A stretch of DNA of 23,068 nt from JBCCGE01 sp039029455 (lineage in GTDB: Bacteria > Pseudomonadota > Gammaproteobacteria > Arenicellales > Poriferihabitantaceae), in assembly GCA_039029455.1 (NCBI GenBank), contig JBCCGE010000050.1, positions 1 through 23,068 on the forward strand. Reading direction: 5' to 3'. Position 1 is the stretch's first letter. Each line of letters starts with the position of its first letter. Under the pieces are notes generated by a model. The model was not told the origin of the DNA. It searched no databases and saw only the letters and a program-made list of their open reading frames with translations. Both the position numbers and the translations under genes were made by a program. Shown here piece after piece: positions 16,928-23,068 of this stretch.

Positions 16928-17823
16928 GACTCACGCTCCCATCGATAGATTGTTGCTGGATCGGGTTCCCAGATTTTTGCATCCTCACTTCCGGGCAGCT
17001 GGGCAATAGCACGATACTCTGACGACATCGCGACCCAGTCGTCGGTTTCGGCAAGCACGGCGGGTTTACATGCAATAGGATCCCTGAGCACGGCGAATCC
17101 ATCCTTACTGCCGATGGCAAATGTATAAAAGCCATCGAGGTCTCGAATGGCCGCTTCCATGGCTTCCTGAAGTGACGCACCCTGCCCCAGTCGCCAGGTC
17201 AGATATCCTGCTGCCACTTCGCTGTCGTTGTCGGTCTGAAACTGTATCCCCTCGGATCGAAGCTGCTCGCGCAACCGGTTGTGGTTCGACAGTGAGCCGT
17301 TATGAACAAGACAGAGATCAAGACCGGTCGAGAACGGATGCGAATGTTCGGTCGTTACGGCACTTTCCGTTGCCATACGGGTGTGTCCCAGAGCATGGCT
17401 GCCGCCATAGGATGGCAGATCAAACTGTTCAATCACCTGATCTGGCAGACCTTTTTCTTTGAAGATTTCAATTGAGCTTCCAATACTGTTGACCTTTACC
17501 GCACTGGCGTTATCGGCAAACCAGTCTGCGGCATCGGTTGCCGATGCTTCCGCGGTCACCACAGCATGGGTTGCGTTTACTACCAGCGTTGCTTTCGGAT
17601 CGAAATCTGCGGTAATGGTTGCCTGCAGGTGGTCCCATTCAGTTGAGTGATCGCCCTGAAGGGTCACCTTCACCTGCCCGGCTTCGACCGGTTGATGGTA
17701 GATCGCAACGCCCGCACTGTCCGGACCGCGATCGGTCATCTGGATCAGCATTTCTGAGAGCATGCCTCCGAGCTTGCTCTCCATTGCCTGATTTTTGATA
17801 TACAGGCCTACAATTCCGCACAT
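16924..17823 (-). CDS. mgsA: Class II glutamine amidotransferase-like subunit, probable N-methylglutamate synthase MgsA
   Basis: An N-terminal nucleophile amidotransferase of 299 residues starting MCGIVGLYIKN, where Cys2 becomes the catalytic N-terminal cysteine after methionine removal. Further class II residues are LGHTRMATES, HSHPFS, LVHNGSLSNHNRLREQL and TDNDSEVAAGYLTWRL. In N-methylglutamate synthase this subunit would cleave gamma-glutamylmethylamide and pass methylamine to the FMN subunit. It is the first gene of the mgsABC-gmaS cluster and starts 216 bases below the XRE-cupin gene; that gap carries a repeated ACTGTCAG motif. Only a weak GGAA precedes the ATG, about twelve bases away. 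A stand-alone domain of this kind with GXGXG and FMN subunits also fits rhizobial GlxB. Family firm, substrate inferred from the linked gmaS. Confidence 0.87.
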   Translation of the reverse strand: MCGIVGLYIKNQAMESKLGGMLSEMLIQMTDRGPDSAGVAIYHQPVEAGQVKVTLQGDHSTEWDHLQATITADFDPKATLVVNATHAVVTAEASATDAADWFADNASAVKVNSIGSSIEIFKEKGLPDQVIEQFDLPSYGGSHALGHTRMATESAVTTEHSHPFSTGLDLCLVHNGSLSNHNRLREQLRSEGIQFQTDNDSEVAAGYLTWRLGQGASLQEAMEAAIRDLDGFYTFAIGSKDGFAVLRDPIACKPAVLAETDDWVAMSSEYRAIAQLPGSEDAKIWEPDPATIYRWERES

Positions 17824-17868
17824 GTTCTATAGTTCCGATGGAGTTCAAAGCGAAGGCTAACAGAAGAC

Positions 17869-17896
17869 ACTGTCAGTTAAAAGATTTTACTGTCAG
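17869..17896. repeat. Two direct ACTGTCAG repeats upstream of mgsA
   Basis: ACTGTCAG occurs at 17869-17876 and again at 17889-17896, a 20-base period (about two helical turns). Between them lies the AT-rich dyad TAAAAGATTTTA. The pair sits 46-73 bases ahead of the mgsA ATG, so it is a candidate operator or activator site. TGTCA half-sites also appear upstream of the XRE-cupin gene (18688-18692 and, inverted, 18704-18708). The rest of the 216-base gap shows only a short GCCC/GGGC dyad near 17906. Confidence 0.45.
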
Positions 17897-18039
17897 GAAA
17901 ATATTGCCCGCATATGGGCCTGCAGGTCCGGATTTGCAGCACAATCAGGATTTTCCCTAAAATGGACGAAAGAGATAAATGTTATCGATTCAAAAACATA
18001 TATCGTCACAATAGCAGTCCCTTTGGGAAATATTTGGAA

Positions 18040-18657
18040 CTAACCATCCAGTCGTGAGCAAATCACCGCGAGCAGACGAATTGGGAGTTCCAGCAGATCT
18101 TCCGGGCCGTGAGGCGCAGAACTGTCAAAATAAAGGGAGTCTCCCTGGGACAGCACGTAGGTTTTATTTGCATGCCGATATCGCACCCGGCCTTCCAGAA
18201 CATGGATAAATTCTACCCCTTCATGCTGAAACAGTGGAAAAACGTCGCTTTCCTCCGTAATCGTCACGATATAGGGTTCCATGTTGGTGTGGTGGTTACT
18301 TGAATGTCCCAGCAATTGATACTGGTGCCCCGCCCGAGTCCCCTGGCGCTGGATTGTGAGGCCCTGCCCACTGGCAACAAAACTGGCCTCGATGACATCC
18401 TCATACATGCGAAACAATGAAGTGACCGGGACACTCAGCGCGTTCGCCAGTCGCGACAAAGTCGCCAGCGATGGCGAAGTTTGCCCGTTTTCGACTTTTG
18501 ACAACATTCCAATGGAGACATCGGCGAGACGTGCCAGATCACTCACTGTAATCCCCTGATTCTGCCGAAACGATTTGACCTGGCGACCGATTGCCAGCTC
18601 AAGGGCATTATCAACTACAACCGTTGCAGGATCGTTTGTATTTATCTTGTCTTCCAC
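18040..18657 (-). CDS. XRE-type helix-turn-helix regulator with C-terminal cupin domain
   Basis: The 205 residues combine an N-terminal lambda-repressor-like HTH (about 22-78; GRQVKSFRQNQGITVSDLA, VSIGMLSKVENGQTSPSLAT) with a C-terminal cupin sensor (about 110-200; FQHEGVEFIHVLEGRVRYRH, LSQGDSLYFDSSAPHG). Proteins of this build, such as PuuR, usually control catabolism of amines, amino acids or similar small molecules, and bind ligand or metal in the cupin. The GTG at 18657 is the only sensible start because the next methionine lies inside the HTH; no strong ribosome site is present. It lies directly upstream of mgsA on the same strand and is the best candidate regulator of that cluster. It is divergent from the response regulator, sharing a 110-base promoter region. 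Ligand unknown. Confidence 0.88.
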   Translation of the reverse strand: MEDKINTNDPATVVVDNALELAIGRQVKSFRQNQGITVSDLARLADVSIGMLSKVENGQTSPSLATLSRLANALSVPVTSLFRMYEDVIEASFVASGQGLTIQRQGTRAGHQYQLLGHSSNHHTNMEPYIVTITEESDVFPLFQHEGVEFIHVLEGRVRYRHANKTYVLSQGDSLYFDSSAPHGPEDLLELPIRLLAVICSRLDG

Positions 18658-18767
18658 GCCAAAATCCGCATCACATATGGATTATTCTGTCACACGGCCC
18701 ACCTGACATTAGTTTCACGTGATGCCTTTTAACGTCGCGCCATCGATTTACTGACTCATGATCATAC

Positions 18768-19457
18768 ATGATACAAGCTAAACCTCAGCCAACCGTACTT
18801 CTGGTTGAAGACCATCGCGATCTGGCACAAACCGTCACTATGGCGCTGGAAACCGCGAATTACAGCGTTGATTATGCCTCCGACGGTGCTCTCGGCCTGC
18901 ATTTGGCAAGCACTGAGATTTTTGATGCCATTATTCTGGACGTGATGCTGCCCGGTCAGGACGGATTTACCGTATGCAAGCGGCTGCGGGAAGAATTCGG
19001 CGTCGACACGCCGGTACTGATGCTCACAGCGAGAGATCAGCTTGAAGACAAATTGACCGGGTTTAAACAGGGTGCGGATGACTATCTGGTCAAACCCTTT
19101 GAAATGGCCGAATTGCTCGCGAGAGTAGATGCAATGATAAAGCGTCATCGCGGCGATATGGGTGCCGGACGATGGAATGTGGGTGATCTGACTCTGGATA
19201 TCAACACCATGCAGGCGTCTCGGCAGGATCAGGAGATCGAACTGTCACCGACAGGTTTCAAGATACTGAAGATTCTGATGAGAGAGTCTCCCAAGGTCGT
19301 CAGTCGCGACGCAATGGAGCACGAACTTTGGGGCGATTCAACACCTGACAGCGATTCGCTTCGAAGTCACGTCTATACACTGAGGAAAGCGGTCGACAAA
19401 CCGTTTGATCGTCCGATGATCAAAACTGTGAAAGGGGTTGGCCTGAAAATCAGTTAA
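18768..19457 (+). CDS. OmpR/PhoB-family response regulator
   Basis: The receiver domain (residues 9-125) has the acidic pair Glu14/Asp15, phospho-acceptor Asp58 in AIILDVMLPGQDG, Thr87 in MLTARD and Lys109 in DYLVKPF. The C-terminal OmpR-type winged helix (about 130-228) reads IELSPTGFKILKILM, VSRDAMEHELWG and SLRSHVYTLRKAVDKP, ending in the usual VKGVGLKI. The length, 229 residues, is typical. The ATG at 18768 has no visible Shine-Dalgarno; CATGAT repeats immediately ahead of it (ATGATCAT at 18758). The histidine kinase lies 27 bases downstream but on the opposite strand, tail to tail, rather than in one operon. The divergent NTF2/SDR cluster beyond the kinase is a possible target. Stimulus unknown. 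Confidence 0.93.
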   Translation: MIQAKPQPTVLLVEDHRDLAQTVTMALETANYSVDYASDGALGLHLASTEIFDAIILDVMLPGQDGFTVCKRLREEFGVDTPVLMLTARDQLEDKLTGFKQGADDYLVKPFEMAELLARVDAMIKRHRGDMGAGRWNVGDLTLDINTMQASRQDQEIELSPTGFKILKILMRESPKVVSRDAMEHELWGDSTPDSDSLRSHVYTLRKAVDKPFDRPMIKTVKGVGLKIS

Positions 19458-19484
19458 TCGAACACCGCCTGCGTCTGAGGCATT

Positions 19485-20846
19485 CTACAGGTCCCTCTCG
19501 CCGATCAGTGCCTGTTCGGTCATATCGACGGTAAAGCGCATACCGATATCTTCCTGGAAGTCCACATGGATACTCCAGTTCATAAGGTCGCAAAGGCGTT
19601 TTACGATATCAAGACCGACACCATATCCCTTCACGTTTTGTATCTCTGACGAAGAGTCGCCGGAAGAATCGCCTCGGTAAAACGGCTCGAAGAACCGATC
19701 CACATTTTTTGGATTAACGCCTTCTCCTATGTTGGTCACCGACATCTGTTTGTTTCGAATACAAACGGTGACGTGCCCCTTATAGGTATAGTTGAATGCG
19801 TTTCTCACCAGATTGGCAAACACAATCTTTAGAATCTGAGGCGATGTTCTAAATGAACACTCTTCAGGATGTCGGACCGTTACGCTCACATGCCCGTCAG
19901 CATTGTGCGTTCGGCCAATATCCTGACACAGCGTGTCCGCCAGTCTGTTTACGTTCAGAAGTTCAAGCTCCATCTGTCCGGTCTCACCGCGCGCAAGTAC
20001 CAGAAGTGCATGAATGAGCTCTGACATATCCCTCGACGTCCGCAGCACACGTTCGACGACTTCATGCTGGCGTTCGTCGAGGCCGGGCTGGGTCAACAAC
20101 CACTCAGCGGAGCCCTGTACAACCGTTAGCGGGGTGCGCAGTTCATGACTTGCGTCCCGGGTGAACAGTCGTTCATTTTCAACCATCTTCGTGATTCTGC
20201 CGATAAATCCGTCCAATGCGTCTACCAGAATATTGACCTCCTCGTCCTGAGATCCCATGCCCAGATTGCTGACATCGAGGCGGTCTAGCGATTTTGACTC
20301 AATATCCAGATCCCGCATTAAATTTGCCAACCGCGCAACCGGCGATACCGCTTTTCGGGTTTGCCGGAATGCGAACCAGGCCGAGATGTAAATCACCATA
20401 AGGGCCAGACTCAGTGGCACGACGCCAAAATAGAATGAAAGTCTGGAAACGCTCTCCTCATCGAATACCAGATAAAGTCGATCCCGCCCTCTTTCCTGAA
20501 CCATGACCACTGGATTTCGGCCTGCGAGGCTGGCGCGTCCAAACCCGGGTTCCAGCGCTCTCAACCCTTCTGGAACGGACTCAAACGTGCCGTTTTGGGC
20601 GAGAAATCCGATTAGATTGTCAGTGTTCGGCAGCGCCTGATCCCGATTGGTCGCATAAAGATCCCAGAAGTGATTCGCTTCTCCTTCCAGCGCGGCCCGC
20701 ATCATCACGCCCTCAACAACTTTTGCAGAGACGAATACGCCCAAAGCCGTGATCGCACTGATAAACAAAAGCTGCAGAAGAATAACCCGCAGAAGTCTGT
20801 CAGTAATGCCTTTAGGCCTGGAATGTGGGACTCGATTTTCTGACAC
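19485..20846 (-). CDS. Membrane sensor histidine kinase
   Basis: The 453 residues run in order: transmembrane helix 1 (about 19-43), a periplasmic sensor segment of about 95 residues, transmembrane helix 2 (about 138-160), HAMP linker (161-215), dimerisation/phospho-acceptor domain with His234 in DASHELRTPL, and HATPase with N box NLVRNAFNYT, F box FFEPFYRGD and G2 box GYGVGLDIV. The G1 box reads NIGEG, with Asn where DxGxG has Asp; such variants exist among active kinases, so I do not infer inactivity. The start is a GTG at 20846, required to include helix 1. The gene is convergent with the response regulator and almost certainly its partner. The 129-base gap upstream to the next, divergent gene holds a likely shared promoter region that I cannot resolve. 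Confidence 0.92.
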   Translation of the reverse strand: MSENRVPHSRPKGITDRLLRVILLQLLFISAITALGVFVSAKVVEGVMMRAALEGEANHFWDLYATNRDQALPNTDNLIGFLAQNGTFESVPEGLRALEPGFGRASLAGRNPVVMVQERGRDRLYLVFDEESVSRLSFYFGVVPLSLALMVIYISAWFAFRQTRKAVSPVARLANLMRDLDIESKSLDRLDVSNLGMGSQDEEVNILVDALDGFIGRITKMVENERLFTRDASHELRTPLTVVQGSAEWLLTQPGLDERQHEVVERVLRTSRDMSELIHALLVLARGETGQMELELLNVNRLADTLCQDIGRTHNADGHVSVTVRHPEECSFRTSPQILKIVFANLVRNAFNYTYKGHVTVCIRNKQMSVTNIGEGVNPKNVDRFFEPFYRGDSSGDSSSEIQNVKGYGVGLDIVKRLCDLMNWSIHVDFQEDIGMRFTVDMTEQALIGERDL

Positions 20847-20961
20847 TTAATGGTTTCCGGTCAAAAGACTGAACGTTAGGTAAATTAAGGTGAGAACGCT
20901 GTGAATCAACCTGTTTCACGTTCGATTAACCGCTTGAAACTTAGTCTCCGAACTACCAATT

Positions 20962-20967
20962 GAGGAG
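20962..20967 (+). promoter_or_regulatory. Shine-Dalgarno GAGGAG for the NTF2-like lipoprotein
   Basis: GAGGAG lies eight bases ahead of the GTG at 20976, the strongest ribosome site in the window. It fixes the GTG start and therefore the long hydrophilic leader of the protein. Confidence 0.75.
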
Positions 20968-20975
20968 CCTTTGAA

Positions 20976-21716
20976 GTGTCGATCAAACCGTCCCAACCCG
21001 GATCGTACAATACCGGCAGTCCGCTCGCACAATCACCCGCCTACCGCAGTAATCTGACCTCAGATAACTCGTCGCCGACAGCTGTGACCGGTGGGGAACG
21101 ACTACCCGCAAAGCCGACTTCCCGCCGCAGACACTTGTTGACGGGTGCTGCCGTCATCGCGGTGTTTGGATTTATGCTTGCCGCCTGCACATCAACCAAA
21201 ACGACAACTTACGTGAGTGGCTACACCAGTGCGATCAACCAAACCGACAACGCAGGTCTTATCGACGCAGGCGCAATGAGCGAATCGGAACTGCGTGACC
21301 TGACGCAAAGCTTTCGAGCGACGTTTGAAGACATTAAGCGCAACGACCTCACTCAACAGCTGCAACAAGTATACGCCCAGGAGATCTACTTCAACGACAC
21401 GTTCACAACCATCCACAGCAGGGACGAACTCATCACTTACCTCGCGCCAGTGGCTGACCGAATGGACTATAGCGAGGTCAGCATTCTCGACATTTCTGCC
21501 AGCAATGAGAATGTATATATGCGATGGAAAATGGATATTGGGTTTACGGTTTTGGGAAAAGAAATCAACAGCTCATCTATTGGGATGAGTCAGCTCCAGT
21601 TTAACCGCGACGGTGAGGTAGTACTCCATCAGGACTTCTGGGACAACACCGAAGGTTTTTTCCGGCATTTACCGGTGCTCGGAGCTGTTATCACCAAGAC
21701 TCGGTCGCAGCTCTAA
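20976..21716 (+). CDS. Putative Tat-type lipoprotein with NTF2-like (SnoaL) domain
   Basis: The 246 residues start at a GTG backed by a strong ribosome site. A Ser/Pro/Asn-rich, unstructured leader (1-48) precedes SRRRHLL and a hydrophobic stretch ending FGFMLAAC, a lipobox with Cys71. The long n-region and paired arginines resemble a twin-arginine lipoprotein signal, although the motif is not textbook. From about residue 100 the protein is an NTF2-like cone fold (DLTQSFRATFEDIKRN, EIYFNDTFTTIHSRDELITYL, VYMRWKMDI, VVLHQDFWDNTEGFFRHLP). The end aligns well with that of the following gene, so they appear to be paralogues with different locations. It starts the plus-strand cluster continuing with the NTF2 protein, SDR and FAD oxidoreductase. 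NTF2-like domains bind hydrophobic ligands; the substrate is unknown. Confidence 0.75.
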   Translation: MSIKPSQPGSYNTGSPLAQSPAYRSNLTSDNSSPTAVTGGERLPAKPTSRRRHLLTGAAVIAVFGFMLAACTSTKTTTYVSGYTSAINQTDNAGLIDAGAMSESELRDLTQSFRATFEDIKRNDLTQQLQQVYAQEIYFNDTFTTIHSRDELITYLAPVADRMDYSEVSILDISASNENVYMRWKMDIGFTVLGKEINSSSIGMSQLQFNRDGEVVLHQDFWDNTEGFFRHLPVLGAVITKTRSQL

Positions 21717-21724
21717 GCGGTTAA

Positions 21725-22156
21725 ATGAACAACCTGATCACAAATCTTATGGCGGCGTACGCCGAACTGAATACTCACAATATTGACCGCCTGGAGCCAC
21801 TCTATGATGACAATGTTGTATTCCAGGACCCCGCCAGCCGAATTTCCGGTCGAACCGAGATGCTTGATCATTTTCGCAGTGCCTACGAAAACGTAACCTA
21901 CTGCACGTTTAACTTTGACCTTCGACAATGTGATGTTCAGGACACCCGCGCCTATCTGGTCTGGCAAATGGACTATGCACATAAAAAACTCAATGGCGGC
22001 GATCGCGCCCTTGTCGACGGCATTAGTCTGCTTGAGTACGGCCACCAGATAACCCTGCACAGGGACTGGTTTGACCTCGGTCAGATGGTCTATGAAAACC
22101 TGCCGGCAATGGGCCGGCTGATTCAAGTGCTGAAAAACAAAATTTCTGCTCACTGA
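21725..22156 (+). CDS. NTF2-like (SnoaL-like) family protein
   Basis: A 143-residue single-domain protein with no signal peptide, so cytoplasmic. The NTF2-like fold is shown by LMAAYAELNTHNIDRLEPLY, DDNVVFQDPASRISGRTEML and YLVWQMDYAHKKL. Its ending LHRDWFDLGQMVYENLPAMG matches the LHQDFWDNTEGFFRHLPVLG of the preceding lipoprotein. It starts eight bases after that gene and ends three bases before the SDR gene, so all belong to one operon. In many proteobacteria a small NTF2-like protein precedes an SDR, a COG2907-type flavoprotein, a DUF1365 protein and a cyclopropane-fatty-acid-synthase-like methyltransferase; this is my recollection of a conserved neighbourhood linked to lipid modification and photo-oxidative stress. 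The individual role is undefined. Confidence 0.82.
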   Translation: MNNLITNLMAAYAELNTHNIDRLEPLYDDNVVFQDPASRISGRTEMLDHFRSAYENVTYCTFNFDLRQCDVQDTRAYLVWQMDYAHKKLNGGDRALVDGISLLEYGHQITLHRDWFDLGQMVYENLPAMGRLIQVLKNKISAH

Positions 22157-22159
22157 CCC

Positions 22160-22918
22160 ATGATTTCGTTTAATAACCGCACCGTCTGGTTGACGGGGGC
22201 ATCGTCTGGAATTGGCTACGCTCTGGCCGAACGGCTGCTCAAACTCGGCGCTACAGTTATTGTTACCGCCCGTCGTCAGGAGCCGCTGGAAGCGCTTCGC
22301 AGCGCCGGTCGCTGTCACATCGTCACTGCTGATGTTGGCGTCAAAGGTGTTGAGCATACGCTGAGAGACCAGTTGACTGAAATTGTTGATTCGATTGATA
22401 CGGTGATAATTAATGCCGGCACCTGCGAATATGTGGATATAGATGCTTTCGACGTTGATCTGGTTGAGCGCGTTAATAGCGTAAACTACATGGGCTTTGT
22501 TCGTTGTGTCGGCGCCGCGCTGCCGCTATTGAAACAATCCGGCAAAGAGCCCCATCTGGTTGGCGTGTCCAGTGCAGCCGCCTACATCGGTTTACCCCGA
22601 TCAGAAGCATACGGTGCCAGTAAGGCCGCTATGCGGCATTTTTTGCAGGCTTTGCGACTGGACCTCAAGCCTGCGGGTATAACCACAAGCATCATTTATC
22701 CGGGTTTTGTCGACACACCACTGACCCGCCAAAATGATTTCTCAATGCCATTCCTGATGACCACTGATGCGGCTGTTGACTGCATGGTTGCGGGGATGGA
22801 ACAACAAAAACTGGAAATTTCTTTCCCGAGAAGGCTGATTTGGCCACTTAAGCTGTTGTCATTTCTCCCTGCCGGAATCGCCAGCACACTCGGCGCAAAA
22901 ATGGTCAGAGAAAATTAA
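22160..22918 (+). CDS. Short-chain dehydrogenase/reductase (SDR) family oxidoreductase
   Basis: A classical SDR of 252 residues. The cofactor motif TGASSGIG lies near the N-terminus, followed by VTARRQE, where the arginines suggest NADP(H). NAG is in VIINAGTCEY, and the catalytic Ser-Tyr-Lys set is in VSSAAAYIGLPRSEAYGASK. PGFVDTPLT closes the active site. The C-terminal segment LIWPLKLLSFLPAGIASTLG is hydrophobic and may touch membrane or lipid. It starts three bases after the NTF2-like gene and ends five bases before the FAD protein, so it is cotranscribed. A fatty-acyl or other lipid substrate is suggested by the company it keeps, not by its own sequence. Confidence 0.93.
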   Translation: MISFNNRTVWLTGASSGIGYALAERLLKLGATVIVTARRQEPLEALRSAGRCHIVTADVGVKGVEHTLRDQLTEIVDSIDTVIINAGTCEYVDIDAFDVDLVERVNSVNYMGFVRCVGAALPLLKQSGKEPHLVGVSSAAAYIGLPRSEAYGASKAAMRHFLQALRLDLKPAGITTSIIYPGFVDTPLTRQNDFSMPFLMTTDAAVDCMVAGMEQQKLEISFPRRLIWPLKLLSFLPAGIASTLGAKMVREN

Positions 22919-22923
22919 AATTT

Positions 22924-23068
22924 ATGAGAGTTGCAATTATTGGTTCCGGAATATCCGGACTCACCGCCGCATATCGTTTGCACCAGTATGCAGAGGTGAC
23001 TGTTTTCGAAAAAAATTCTGTGCTCGGAGGTCATACCGCGACGATTGACACAGAAATACAAGGAGAGA
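22924..23068 (+). CDS. FAD-dependent oxidoreductase (NAD/FAD-binding, amine-oxidase-like), 3' truncated by the window
   Basis: Only the first 48 codons are present. They form the Rossmann beta-alpha-beta of a flavoprotein: MRVAIIGSGISGLTAAYRL with GxGxxG, a glutamate-ended second strand (VTVFEKN) and the LGGHTATID segment. This LGGH(T)-type start is what I associate with COG2907-type proteins found next to SDR, DUF1365 and Cfa-like genes. The ATG at 22924 is five bases past the SDR stop. The rest lies outside the window. Confidence 0.85.
   Translation, partial: MRVAIIGSGISGLTAAYRLHQYAEVTVFEKNSVLGGHTATIDTEIQGE

Noticed and set aside
18758..18765. ATGATCAT palindrome just before the response regulator start
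   Set aside because: Eight bases, and overlapping the start region; this is expected by chance in a window this size.
18762..19148. A 128-codon minus-strand frame opposite the response regulator
   Set aside because: Antisense to a canonical receiver domain with all phosphorylation residues present; no supporting signal.
21713..22357. A 214-codon open frame on the minus strand
   Set aside because: Antisense to the NTF2-like gene and the start of the SDR gene, both with strong family signatures. Treated as a shadow.

Overview
The window looks like chromosomal DNA of a marine-type proteobacterium, most likely a gammaproteobacterium. The evidence is gene content: a non-pyrrolysine MttB-family methyltransferase, a covalent-FAD/GcvT N-methyl amine dehydrogenase, a short PutA with its own Lrp-type regulator, an mgsABC-gmaS-like methylamine cluster, and an NTF2/SDR/FAD-oxidoreductase lipid-type cluster. 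Base composition looks moderate and even. I see no mobile element, CRISPR array, tRNA or rRNA. Genes are densely packed and no gene-free stretch exceeds about 220 bases. The taxon is an inference; nothing here fixes it.

Layout. (1) 1-3543, plus strand: the 3' part of an MttB-family methyltransferase, then an 814-residue dimethylglycine/sarcosine dehydrogenase-like flavoprotein fused to a GcvT domain. (2) 5355-3700, minus strand: a tight operon of two small exported cysteine-containing proteins that appear related to each other, followed by a SCO1/SenC-type copper chaperone-like protein. (3) 7207-5570, minus strand: a large TPR38-like tetratricopeptide protein. (4) 7776-10979: an Lrp/AsnC regulator divergent from bifunctional proline dehydrogenase PutA, with two inverted repeats in the shared promoter region. 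(5) 11084-13252: a class V PLP enzyme and a convergent IclR regulator. (6) 18657-13470, minus strand: an XRE-cupin regulator, then glutamine-amidotransferase, GXGXG and FMN glutamate-synthase-like subunits (mgsA, mgsB, mgsC) and a glutamine-synthetase-like enzyme (gmaS), closed by a strong intrinsic terminator. (7) 18768-20846: an OmpR-type response regulator and a histidine kinase encoded tail to tail. (8) 20976-end, plus strand: a lipoprotein and a cytosolic protein that share an NTF2-like fold, then a short-chain dehydrogenase and the start of an FAD-dependent amine-oxidase-like protein.

How it fits together. The unifying theme is degradation of methylated amines and amino acids as carbon and nitrogen sources. 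Region 1 could strip methyl groups from a quaternary or tertiary amine and oxidise the resulting N-methyl compound, passing one-carbon units to tetrahydrofolate. Region 6 matches the first two steps of the N-methylglutamate route for monomethylamine: gamma-glutamylmethylamide synthesis, then N-methylglutamate synthesis. The N-methylglutamate dehydrogenase subunits are not in this window. PutA yields glutamate, which is the acceptor for region 6. That link is biochemically sensible but is my inference.

Possibly under-described parts are the paired exported cysteine proteins next to SCO, the paired NTF2-like proteins (one a putative Tat lipoprotein), and a CAGAA-N2-TTCTG inverted repeat found upstream of both putA and the class V PLP enzyme.
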